DNA of 64,000 bases from Nocardioides dongkuii (GTDB lineage: Bacteria > Actinomycetota > Actinomycetes > Propionibacteriales > Nocardioidaceae), in assembly GCF_014127485.1 (NCBI RefSeq), contig NZ_CP059903.1, forward strand, positions 3,966,001 through 4,030,000, in the 5' to 3' direction. The notes under the pieces are model-generated. The model made no database searches. It was not told where the DNA came from and saw nothing but the letters and a program-made list of their open reading frames with translations. Each line of letters begins with the position of its first letter. Position 1 is the stretch's first letter. This document shows positions 45,192 to 53,170 of the stretch, in pieces. Position numbers and translations under genes: made by a program.

Positions 45192-46102
45192 GCGCGATCG
45201 TGCTCGACCACGTCTCCCGCTGGTACCGCAACGTCGTCGCCGTCAACGACGTCTCGATGACGATCGGGCCGGGCGTCACCGGCCTGCTCGGGCCGAACGG
45301 CGCCGGCAAGTCCACGCTGATCGCGCTGATGTCGGGCTTCCTCGCGCCGTCGAGCGGCGCGGTGACGCTGGACGGCGAGCCGCTGTGGCGCAACGAGGAG
45401 GTCTACCGCAAGCTCGGGCTGGTGCCCGAGCGCGAGGCGCTCTTCGACTACCTGACCGGGCGGCAGTTCGTGGTCGCGAACGCCGAGCTGCACGGGCTGG
45501 CCGACCCGGGCGCGGCCGCGCAGCGGGCGATCGCGATGATCGAGATGTCGGACGCCCAGGACCGGGTGATCTCGACGTACTCCAAGGGGATGCGGCAGCG
45601 GATCAAGATGGCCTCCGCGCTCGTCCACGACCCGGCCGTGCTGCTGCTCGACGAGCCGTTCAACGGCATGGACCCCCGGCAGCGGATGCACCTGATGGAG
45701 CTGCTGCGCACGATGGGCTCCGAGGGCCGGACGGTGCTGTTCAGCTCCCACATCCTCGAGGAGGTCGAGCAGGTGGCCCGTCAGATCGAGGTCGTGGTCG
45801 CGGGCCGGCACGCCGCCTCCGGCGACTTCGGCGCGATCCGCCGGCTGATGACCGACCGCCCCAACCGGTTCGTGCTGCGCACCGGCGACGACCGGCGGAT
45901 GGCGGCGGCGCTGCTCGCCGACCGGTCGGTCCGCGGCGTCCGGCTGCGCGCCGAGGGTGGCATGGAGGTGGAGGCGTCCGACTTCGGCCGGTTCAGCGAG
46001 GTGCTGCCCCGGCTCGCCCGGGAGCACGGCGTACGCCTGCACGAGGTGAGCCCGACCGACGAGTCGCTCGAGAGCGTCTTCGCCTACCTGGTGGCGACGT
46101 GA
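45188..46102 (+). CDS. ABC transporter ATPase (second pair)
   Basis: 304 residues. Walker A GPNGAGKST, signature YSKGMRQRIKMASAL, Walker B VLLLDEPFNGMDP, H-loop SSHILEE. The C-terminal 90 residues are an extra domain. The start overlaps the preceding permease stop (ATGA), the stop overlaps the next gene (GTGA). Confidence 0.95.
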   Translation: MSAIVLDHVSRWYRNVVAVNDVSMTIGPGVTGLLGPNGAGKSTLIALMSGFLAPSSGAVTLDGEPLWRNEEVYRKLGLVPEREALFDYLTGRQFVVANAELHGLADPGAAAQRAIAMIEMSDAQDRVISTYSKGMRQRIKMASALVHDPAVLLLDEPFNGMDPRQRMHLMELLRTMGSEGRTVLFSSHILEEVEQVARQIEVVVAGRHAASGDFGAIRRLMTDRPNRFVLRTGDDRRMAAALLADRSVRGVRLRAEGGMEVEASDFGRFSEVLPRLAREHGVRLHEVSPTDESLESVFAYLVAT

Positions 46103-46827
46103 GCGCCCCGGGGATCTCGCGCACCATCGTCCGGCTGGGCGTGCTCAGCGTCTTCGGGCGCTGGCGCGGCGCGCTGCTCGTCGTGCTGCCCGTGGTGCTG
46201 CTCGGCCTCGCCGTCCTGGTGCGGGTGCTGGTCGGCGAGGACGCCGAGGTCGCGGAGAACACCCTGTACGCGTTCGCGCTGGCCGTGGTCACGCCGCTGG
46301 TCGCGCTGCTCGCGACGTCCGGGCTGCTCGCCCCGGAGATCGACGACGGGTCGATCTCCTACCTGCTCGCCAAGCCGGTCTCGCGGCAGACCATCATCGC
46401 CAGCAAGCTCGCGGTCGCCGCCGCCTGCGTGCTGGTCTTCGCCGCGCTGCCGACCCTGGCCGCGGGCCTGGTCCTGGCGACCTCGGAGCCGGTGCTCGCG
46501 GGCGGGTTCGCGCTGGGCTCGATGCTCGGCGGGCTGGCGTACTGCTCGCTCTTCGCGCTGCTCTCCGTGCTGACCCGGCACGCGGTCGTGGTCGGCCTGA
46601 TCTACCTGCTGATCTGGGAGGGCCTGCTCGGCGGCCTCCTCGACGGGGTCCGCTGGCTCAGCATCACCCGGTGGTCGGGCGAGATCGTCGACGCGGTCGC
46701 CGACGTACGGCTCGTCGAGGGGGTGCCCGTGACGTACGCCGTCGTGGCCACCGTCGTCGTCGTCGTCGCCGGCGGCGCGATGACCGGGCGACAGCTGCGG
46801 GCCTTCAACCTCACCGGGGACGAGTAG
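46099..46827 (+). CDS. ABC-2 type permease (second pair)
   Basis: 242 residues, six helices (GALLVVLPVVLLGLAVLVRVLV; FALAVVTPLVALLATSGLLAPEIDDGSISYLLAKPVSRQTIIASKLAVAA). The LLAKPVSR motif matches the LYLSRPMRR position of the first permease, so the two are likely paralogues and may form one heteromeric exporter. Last gene of the operon. Confidence 0.92.
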   Translation: MSAPGISRTIVRLGVLSVFGRWRGALLVVLPVVLLGLAVLVRVLVGEDAEVAENTLYAFALAVVTPLVALLATSGLLAPEIDDGSISYLLAKPVSRQTIIASKLAVAAACVLVFAALPTLAAGLVLATSEPVLAGGFALGSMLGGLAYCSLFALLSVLTRHAVVVGLIYLLIWEGLLGGLLDGVRWLSITRWSGEIVDAVADVRLVEGVPVTYAVVATVVVVVAGGAMTGRQLRAFNLTGDE

Positions 46828-46842
46828 CCCTAGGGTTGAGGG

Positions 46843-48324
46843 ATGGACGGCTCCCCCGACAGCGCCGAGCTGTGGCGCCTCACCTGGGAGCACTCCCCCG
46901 TCGGCATGGCCATCGTCGACCTCGCCGGCCGCCTGCTCCTCGTCAACCGGGCGTTCTCGGAGATGCTCGGCCGCGACGTCGAGGAGCTCCGCACGCGCGG
47001 CTTCCAGGAGCTCACCCACCCCGACGACCTGGACATGGACCTGCGGCACTTCGAGCGGGCGATCTCGGGGGAGCTCGACTCCTACCGGCTGCGCAAGCGC
47101 TACCTGCACGCCGACGGGCACGTGGTCTGGGGCGAGCTCTCGGTGGCGGTGGTCCGGGACCACGACGCTCGTCCCCTCCACGTCGTCTCCCAGATCCTCG
47201 ACGTGAGCGAGCAGCAGGAGTACGAGCAACGGCTGCAGCAGGCGAACGCCGAGATCGAGCACGAGCGCCAGGCGCTCGAGGCGATCTTCGAGACCGTGAG
47301 CGTGGGACTGCTGCTGATCGACGCCGACGGCAACTACGCGCGGATGAACCGGCGCCACCAGGAGACGATGTCGCTGCCGTTCCCCGAGGGCCACGAGGGC
47401 CGAGCCGGGCAGCTCGGGCACGTCTTCCGCGCCGACGGCACGACACCGCTCACCCGCGAGGAGATGCCGTCCTACCGCGCGGTGCAGGGCGAGGAGTTCG
47501 ACGACTACACCTACTGGGTGGGCGCCGACCCGAGCACCCGCGCGGCGTTCTCCACCTCGGCCCGGCAGGTCCGCGGCCCCGACGGCGAGCGGCTCGGCGC
47601 CGCGCTCGCCTACCAGGAGGTCACCGACCTGCTGCGCGCGATGCAGGTCAAGGACGAGTTCGTCTCGTCGGTCTCCCACGAGCTGCGCACCCCGCTCACC
47701 GCGGTCCTCGGGCACCTCGAGCTGCTCGGCGAGCGGGAGGACCTGCCCGCCGGCGTCGTCCGGCAGCTGGAGGTCGTGCAGCGCAACGCCGTACGCCTCC
47801 GGGCGCTGGTCTCCGACCTGCTGCAGGTCGCCCAGGTCGGCGATGGCAACCTGCGCATGCACCGCACGCCGACCGACCTGGTCCGGGTGGTGCGCGAGGC
47901 CGTCGAGGCGGCGCGGCCCTACGCCGAGAGCCTCGGCGTCAGCGTGCGGGCCGACGTGCCCGAACGGCTGGTCGCGCACGTCGACGAGCAGCGGATCGCC
48001 CAGGTGCTCGACAACCTGGTGGCGAACGGCGTGAAGTACAGCGAGCCCGGCGACTCCGTCACCGTCGTGCTCTGCGACGCCGGGGACGCCCTCGTGCTCG
48101 AGGTCACCGACACCGGCATCGGCATCGCCGAGGACGAGGTCACGCAGGTGTTCGGCCGCTTCTTCCGCGGCGGCGACGCCCGCGACCGGCACATCCCGGG
48201 CACCGGTCTCGGGCTCACCATCGTGAGCTCGATCGTCGCCGCGCACCGGGGCGAGGTGAGTGTCGAGAGCGAGCTCGGCAGGGGCACCACCTTCCGCGTC
48301 CGGCTGCCCGGGGAGTCCGCATGA
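46843..48324 (+). CDS. soluble PAS-PAS sensor histidine kinase
   Basis: 493 residues with no membrane helix. PAS 1 (LTWEHSPVGMAIVDLAGRLLLVNRAFSEMLGRD, to about 125), PAS 2 (LEAIFETVSVGLLLIDADGNYARMN, about 145-265), HisKA with His279 in VSSVSHELRTPLTAV, and HATPase_c with DNLVANGVKYSEPG, DTGIGI and GTGLGLTIV. TAGGGT is 6 nt before the ATG. No response regulator is adjacent; the start of peptidase E overlaps its stop (ATGA), so signalling may be linked to that enzyme. It senses a cytoplasmic cue. Confidence 0.93.
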   Translation: MDGSPDSAELWRLTWEHSPVGMAIVDLAGRLLLVNRAFSEMLGRDVEELRTRGFQELTHPDDLDMDLRHFERAISGELDSYRLRKRYLHADGHVVWGELSVAVVRDHDARPLHVVSQILDVSEQQEYEQRLQQANAEIEHERQALEAIFETVSVGLLLIDADGNYARMNRRHQETMSLPFPEGHEGRAGQLGHVFRADGTTPLTREEMPSYRAVQGEEFDDYTYWVGADPSTRAAFSTSARQVRGPDGERLGAALAYQEVTDLLRAMQVKDEFVSSVSHELRTPLTAVLGHLELLGEREDLPAGVVRQLEVVQRNAVRLRALVSDLLQVAQVGDGNLRMHRTPTDLVRVVREAVEAARPYAESLGVSVRADVPERLVAHVDEQRIAQVLDNLVANGVKYSEPGDSVTVVLCDAGDALVLEVTDTGIGIAEDEVTQVFGRFFRGGDARDRHIPGTGLGLTIVSSIVAAHRGEVSVESELGRGTTFRVRLPGESA

Positions 48325-49079
48325 GCGCGCCCGGCACCATCGTCGCCCTGGGCGGCGGCGGGTTCTCGATGGATCCGGAGCCGCTGCTCGACGACTTCGT
48401 GCTCTCCCTGGCCACCCGCCGGCGTGGCGTGGGCGGGCTGCCGAAGGTGTGCTTCGTGCCGACGGCGAGCGGCGACGCCGAGACCTACGTCGACCGGTTC
48501 CTCGAGGCGTTCGCCGGCCGGGCCGAGACCGCGACCCTTCGGCTCTTCCACCTCCACGAGCTCGGCGGCGCCGACCTGCGCGAGCATCTGCTCGCCCAGG
48601 ACGTGGTGTACGTCGGGGGCGGCAGCACCGCCAACCTGCTGGCGCTGTGGCGGCTGCACGGGCTGGACACCGTCCTGCGCGAGGCGCTGGAGCAGGGCGT
48701 CGTGCTCGCCGGGGTCAGCGCCGGCATGAACTGCTGGTTCGAGGCGTCGGTCACCGACTCCTTCGGACCCCTGGCGCCGCTGCGCGACGGGCTCGGCTTC
48801 CTGCCCGGCAGCGCGTGCCCGCACTACGACGGCGAGCCGGACCGGCGCCCGGCGTACCTCGACCTGGTCGGGACGGGCGCGCTGCCGTCCGGGTACGCCG
48901 CGGACGACGGCTGCGCCCTGCACTTCCGCGACGGCGAGCTGGTCGAGGCGGTCTCCTCGCGGCCGGACGCCGCGGCGTACCGCGTCCACCTCGCCGGCGA
49001 CGGCCTGGACGCCCTCGACGGCACCACGGCCCCGATCGTCGCCGAGAGCCCCATCGACGTCCGCTTCCTCGGAGGTTGA
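48321..49079 (+). CDS. peptidase E (S51 family)
   Basis: 252 residues. Catalytic motif GVSAGMNCWF with nucleophile Ser133; VVYVGGGSTANLLALWRLHGLD and CPHYDGEPDRRPAYL provide the His and the Glu-type base. S51 enzymes cleave Asp-X dipeptides or related amides in the cytoplasm; cyanophycinase relatives share the fold. It is translationally coupled to the histidine kinase. Its stop codon is formed by the first bases of a GGTTGAGCAGC repeat, suggesting the repeat inserted at the gene's end. Confidence 0.9.
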   Translation: MSAPGTIVALGGGGFSMDPEPLLDDFVLSLATRRRGVGGLPKVCFVPTASGDAETYVDRFLEAFAGRAETATLRLFHLHELGGADLREHLLAQDVVYVGGGSTANLLALWRLHGLDTVLREALEQGVVLAGVSAGMNCWFEASVTDSFGPLAPLRDGLGFLPGSACPHYDGEPDRRPAYLDLVGTGALPSGYAADDGCALHFRDGELVEAVSSRPDAAAYRVHLAGDGLDALDGTTAPIVAESPIDVRFLGG

Positions 49080-49463
49080 GCAGCACCGGAGGTTGAGCAG
49101 CGAAGGCGTTCTGCGCCTGAGCGTTGTCGAAACCCGGTCAGCCGACCCACGACCTCGATCAAGGCCGCCGGTGGTTGAGCAGCGAAGGCGCCCTGGCGCC
49201 TGAGCGATGTCGAAACCCGGTGAGGTCAGCCACGACCTCGATCAAGGCCCTGGGGACGCTGCGGGGGTCTCGACAACGCTCGTCGCTAGCGCTCCTCGCT
49301 GCTCGACCACCGGTTGCCGGAGGTTGAGCAGCGAAGGCGCTCTGCGCCTGAGCGATGTCGAAACCCGGTGAGGTCAGCCACGGCCTCGATCAAGGCTCTG
49401 GGGACGCTGCAGGGGTCTCGACAACGCTCGTCGCTGGCGCTCCTCGCTGCTCGACCACCGGTC
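49071..49463. repeat. palindromic REP-like repeat array
   Basis: Three full forward copies of GGTTGAGCAGCGAAGGCG ... CGCCTGAG ... GTCGAAACCCGGT (starting 49091, 49173, 49322), one truncated copy at 49074, and two inverted relatives reading GTCTCGACAACGCTCGTCGC ... CTCGCTGCTCGACCACCGG (about 49265-49312 and 49414-49461). The last two forward/inverted pairs form a tandem duplication with a 149-bp period. The element resembles a repeat seen at many intergenic sites in Nocardioidaceae genomes. No coding sequence is supported here; short frames over it are shadows. Confidence 0.88.
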
Positions 49464-49474
49464 GCCGGTACGGC

Positions 49475-50710
49475 TCAGGCGGCGGTGGTGAGGCGCTTGG
49501 CCTGCTGCTGGAGCCGGGCCTGGGCGGCGCGGCGGACCTTGGGGCCGCCGGTGGCCATCTTGTAGAGCAGGCCGAGCTGCTGCGGGGCGTTGGACGGCTT
49601 GGTCGTGGCGAGCCAGCCGTTGGGCAGCGAGAGCCGGACCACCTTGTGCCAGGCCGAGTAGACCTGCGCGGGCAGCGGCGCCTCGTGGTAGTTCAGGCCG
49701 TACTTGTCGAACAGCGCCTTCACCTTGGGGGCGACCTCGGCGTACCGGTTGCTCGGCAGGTCGGGGAAGAGGTGGTGCTCGATCTGGTGGGAGAGGTTGC
49801 CGGTCATCAGGTGCATCAGCTTGGAGCCGGAGATGTTGGCCGAGCCGAGCATCTGGCGCAGGTACCACTCGCCGCGGGTCTCGTTGTCCGGGATCGAGCT
49901 CCGCTCGAACGTCTCGACGCCCTCGGGGAAGTGGCCGCACATGATCACCGAGTGCGACCAGAGGTTGCGCACCAGGTTGGCGGTGAAGTTCGCGGCGAGC
50001 GTCGGCACGGCGGCGCCGAACGGGAGCGCGAGCGCGGGGTGGACGACGTAGTCCTTGGTGGCCTGCTTGCGGATCTTCCCGAGCGTCTTGCGCAGGTTGG
50101 TCGCGAACTCCGGGCTGCGCTTCTCCTTCGGGACCGACAGGTTCTTGCCGAGCTCGAGGTCGTACGCCGCGATGCCGTACTCGAAGAAGCAGGCGTTGAT
50201 GAAGTTCCACAGCGGCTGGCCGAGGTGGAAGGGGTACCAGCGCTGGTCCTCGTCGACGCGCATGATGCCGTAGCCGAGGTCGTTGTCCTTGCCGACGATG
50301 TTCGTGTAGGTGTGGTGGATCTCGTTGTGCGAGTGCTTCCAGCCGTCGGCGGTGGACGCGTTGTCCCACTCCCAGGTGGTCGAGTGGATCTTCGGGTCAC
50401 GCATCCAGTCCCACTGGCCGTGCATGACGTTGTGGCCGATCTCCATGTTCTCGAGGATCTTGGCGACCGAGAGGCCGACGGTGCCGGCGACCCACGCGGG
50501 CGGGAAGGCGCCGCCGAGCAGCACGGCGCGGGAGGCCAGCTCGAGCCTGCGCTGGACGTCGACGATCCGGCGGATGTACGCCGCGTCGCGCTCGCCGCGG
50601 GAGTCCAGGACCTCCTGGCGCATCGCGTCGAGCTCGACGCCGATCTGCTCGATGTCCTCGGGGGTCAGGTGGGCGGTCGGGTTGACGGGCTGCTTCGTGA
50701 TGACGGTCAT
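49475..50710 (-). CDS. membrane fatty acid desaturase, DesA3-like
   Basis: 411 residues. Three histidine boxes bind the di-iron centre: HNVMH (from His93), HSHNEIHH (128-133) and HQIEHH in the C-terminal half, with FPDLPSNRYAEVAPKV after the last. It introduces a cis double bond in acyl chains using oxygen and electrons from the neighbouring reductase, as DesA3-Rv3230c does in mycobacteria. Upstream on the same strand lies that reductase, 28 bp away. The 3' end borders the repeat array. Confidence 0.95.
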   Translation of the reverse strand: MTVITKQPVNPTAHLTPEDIEQIGVELDAMRQEVLDSRGERDAAYIRRIVDVQRRLELASRAVLLGGAFPPAWVAGTVGLSVAKILENMEIGHNVMHGQWDWMRDPKIHSTTWEWDNASTADGWKHSHNEIHHTYTNIVGKDNDLGYGIMRVDEDQRWYPFHLGQPLWNFINACFFEYGIAAYDLELGKNLSVPKEKRSPEFATNLRKTLGKIRKQATKDYVVHPALALPFGAAVPTLAANFTANLVRNLWSHSVIMCGHFPEGVETFERSSIPDNETRGEWYLRQMLGSANISGSKLMHLMTGNLSHQIEHHLFPDLPSNRYAEVAPKVKALFDKYGLNYHEAPLPAQVYSAWHKVVRLSLPNGWLATTKPSNAPQQLGLLYKMATGGPKVRRAAQARLQQQAKRLTTAA

Positions 50711-50738
50711 CGGAATCGCCTTTCGTCGTACGGGGGAG

Positions 50739-51869
50739 TCAGTGGTCGATGGCGCACGCGCCGGCGGCGGCGCTGATGCAGGTCTGGATGGGGACGCCCT
50801 GGGGGCCGGTCTCGCCGGGGACGGCGGTGGTGATCGCGCCGTTGCGGAGGTCGCGGACGGCGCCCTCCCGCATCGGCAGCACGCAGCCCATGCAGATGCC
50901 CATCCGGCAGCCGCTGGGCATCAGGACGCCGGCCGCCTCGGCCGCGTCGAGGATCGGGGTGGCGCCGTCGGCCTCGAGGACGGTGCCGGAGGTGAAGGTG
51001 ACCGTGCCGCCCTCACCCGCGTCGGCCCCCGCGGCGATCGAGGGGCGGAACCGCTCGGTGGTGAGCCGGAGACCGCGGGCGACGTGGTGCTCCTCGAGCG
51101 CGTCGAGCAGGCCGGCCGGGCCGCAGGCGTAGGTGAGCCGCTGGTCGAGGTCGGGCACCAGCGCGTCCAGCCCGTCCTCGGGGTGGGCGACGTCGAGCAG
51201 GCCGTGCTGGTCGTCGTACCGCTCGATGAGCGTGATCCGCCCGGCCGCGCCCAGCGCCCGCAGCTCGTCGCGGAAGATCGCGGCCGACTCCGAGGGGTTG
51301 ACGTGCACGAGCACGATGTCGGTCGCGGGCGCCTCGGCCTTGGAGAAGAGGTTGCGCAGCATGCCGATCACCGGGGTGATGCCGGAGCCGGCGGTGACCA
51401 GCAGCAGCCGCTCGGGCAGCGGCTGCGGGAGCACGAACTCGCCCTCGGGCTGCGCGAGCTGGAGCAGCTGGCCCGGGCGGGCGCGGTGCACGAGGTAGCC
51501 GGAGACGACGCCGTCCGGGATCGCCTTGACGGTGATGCTGATGCAGCGGTCGCGCCGGCGGCCGTGGGTCAGGGAGTAGGTGCGCCAGAGGCGGACGCCG
51601 TCGACGTCGACGCCGACCCGGACGTACTGGCCGGGCACGTGGCCGGACCAGTCGCGGCTGGGCTTGATGACGATCGTCGCCGACTCGGCGGTCTCGGGCA
51701 CGACCTCCACGATCTTGCCGCGCAGCTCGGTGCCGGCGCGGAGCGGGTGGAACTGGTCGAGGACGTCGTCGATCTCGAGGGGCGTCACGGCCGCCTCGGC
51801 GACGCGGCGCAGCAACCCCTTGACCGAGCGGGACGCCGGGGGTCCGCTCGGCACAGCAGTCGCAGTCAT
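50739..51869 (-). CDS. ferredoxin-NAD(P)H reductase, desaturase partner
   Basis: 376 residues. An FAD domain (VPGQYVRVGVDVDGVRLWRTYSLTH), an NAD(P)H domain (LLLVTAGSGITPVIGMLRNL; CGPAGLLDALEEH) and a C-terminal plant-type 2Fe-2S ferredoxin (MPSGCRMGICMGCVLPM ... CIS). The chain NAD(P)H to FAD to 2Fe-2S feeds the desaturase. ATG 51869 lies in a 100-bp divergent region with the PucR-like gene. Same order as Rv3230c-DesA3. Confidence 0.95.
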   Translation of the reverse strand: MTATAVPSGPPASRSVKGLLRRVAEAAVTPLEIDDVLDQFHPLRAGTELRGKIVEVVPETAESATIVIKPSRDWSGHVPGQYVRVGVDVDGVRLWRTYSLTHGRRRDRCISITVKAIPDGVVSGYLVHRARPGQLLQLAQPEGEFVLPQPLPERLLLVTAGSGITPVIGMLRNLFSKAEAPATDIVLVHVNPSESAAIFRDELRALGAAGRITLIERYDDQHGLLDVAHPEDGLDALVPDLDQRLTYACGPAGLLDALEEHHVARGLRLTTERFRPSIAAGADAGEGGTVTFTSGTVLEADGATPILDAAEAAGVLMPSGCRMGICMGCVLPMREGAVRDLRNGAITTAVPGETGPQGVPIQTCISAAAGACAIDH

Positions 51870-51969
51870 GTTCCCTACTGTCCTGCATTGACGGCGTAAA
51901 GTCCTGACCGGTCCGGATGAACCGGGCGCCCCTTCTTGTTCGGTGGAGACAAAAGGATCGGAGGCTGTG

Positions 51970-53166
51970 ATGGCTCGACCCACCCCGCGGCGTACGGCGG
52001 GCCACGGACTGCGGCTGCCCGCCCCCGCGGTCGCGATCATGCGCGGCCAGCTCCCGGACGTCGCCGAGCACGTGGTCGCCGCCATCATCGAGGAGATCCC
52101 GAGCTACACCGACGCGTTCAGCGGCCCGATGGGCGAGACCATCCGCAACGCCGTCGAGATGGCGCTCGGCGGCTTCCTCTCGCTCGCCAGCGGCCGGCGC
52201 GGCGCGGACCTGCGCACCCCGGCCGCGCCGGCGGTCGAGGGCGCCTACCAGCTCGGCCGCGGCGAGGCCCGGAGCGGGCGCACCACGGACGCGCTGCTCG
52301 CGGCGTACCGGATCGGGGCGCGGGTGTCGTGGCGGGAGATGTCGAGCACCGCGGTCGCCAACGGCATCGACGGCGACGTGCTGGCGGCGTTCGCGGAGCT
52401 GGTCTTCGCCTACATCGACGAGCTCTCCGCGGCGAGCGTCGCCGGCCACGACGACGAGTCCGCGACGTCGGGGCGGGTGCGGCAGCGGCTGCGGGAGCGG
52501 CTGGCCCAGCGGCTGCTCGACGGCTCCTCGGCCGAGGCGGTGCTGGAGTCCGCGGAGCGCGCCGGGTGGGACCCGCCCCGCACGCTCACCGCCGTCCTCG
52601 TCCCCGCGGCGCAGGTGCGGCCGGTGCTGGCCGCGCTCTCCCCCGACACCCTGGCCGTCCCCGACGTCCCCGGCCTGGAGGACGACGCGCTGCTCCTGGT
52701 CCCCGACGCGCACGGCCGGCGCCGCGGCCCGCTGCTGCGCGCGCTGCGCGACCGGGCCGCGGTCGCCGGGCCGGCGCGGCCCTGGGAGCAGGTGCGCGCG
52801 TCGTACGACCGGGTACGACGGGCGCGGTTCCTCGGCCTCGAGCTGGACACCGAGACGCACCTGCCGGAGCTGGTGCTCACCGCCGACCCCGAGGCGCTGG
52901 CCGACCTGCGCTCGCGGGCGCTGGAGCCGCTCGCCGAACTGCGCCCCGCGACCGCGGAGAAGCTCGAGGAGACCCTGCGCGCCTGGCTGCTGCACCTCGG
53001 CCGTCGTGAGGAGGTCGCCGACGCCCTGTTCGTGCACCCGCAGACCGTGCGCTACCGGATGGGACAGCTGCGCGAGCTGTACGGCGACCGGCTCGACGAC
53101 CCCGGGACCGTGCTGGCCCTGACCCTCGCCCTCGGGGTCCGGCCCGCCCGCCCCCTGCCAGGATGA
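51970..53166 (+). CDS. PucR/CdaR-type HTH regulator
   Basis: 398 residues. ATG 51970 has GGAGG upstream. The N-terminal helical domain (RGQLPDVAEHVVAAIIEEIPSYTDAFSG; LGRGEARSGRTTDALLAAYRIGARVSWREM) matches the N-terminus of actinobacterial RsbR/PucR-like proteins. The C-terminal HTH (EETLRAWLLHLGRREEVADALFVHPQTVRYRMGQLRELYGDRLDDP) is the PucR_3-type motif. It is divergent from the reductase/desaturase pair and probably controls it in response to membrane fluidity or fatty acids. The MFS gene begins 5 nt after its stop. Confidence 0.9.
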   Translation: MARPTPRRTAGHGLRLPAPAVAIMRGQLPDVAEHVVAAIIEEIPSYTDAFSGPMGETIRNAVEMALGGFLSLASGRRGADLRTPAAPAVEGAYQLGRGEARSGRTTDALLAAYRIGARVSWREMSSTAVANGIDGDVLAAFAELVFAYIDELSAASVAGHDDESATSGRVRQRLRERLAQRLLDGSSAEAVLESAERAGWDPPRTLTAVLVPAAQVRPVLAALSPDTLAVPDVPGLEDDALLLVPDAHGRRRGPLLRALRDRAAVAGPARPWEQVRASYDRVRRARFLGLELDTETHLPELVLTADPEALADLRSRALEPLAELRPATAEKLEETLRAWLLHLGRREEVADALFVHPQTVRYRMGQLRELYGDRLDDPGTVLALTLALGVRPARPLPG

Positions 53167-53170
53167 CCGG

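Noticed and set aside
49071-49463. Repeat array considered as CRISPR
   Set aside because: Repeats occur in both orientations, are degenerate, and the spacers are themselves repeated; no cas genes.
49124-49565. Short plus-strand frames in and after the repeat array
   Set aside because: They translate the repeats themselves and differ only by the duplication; no ribosome site or family.
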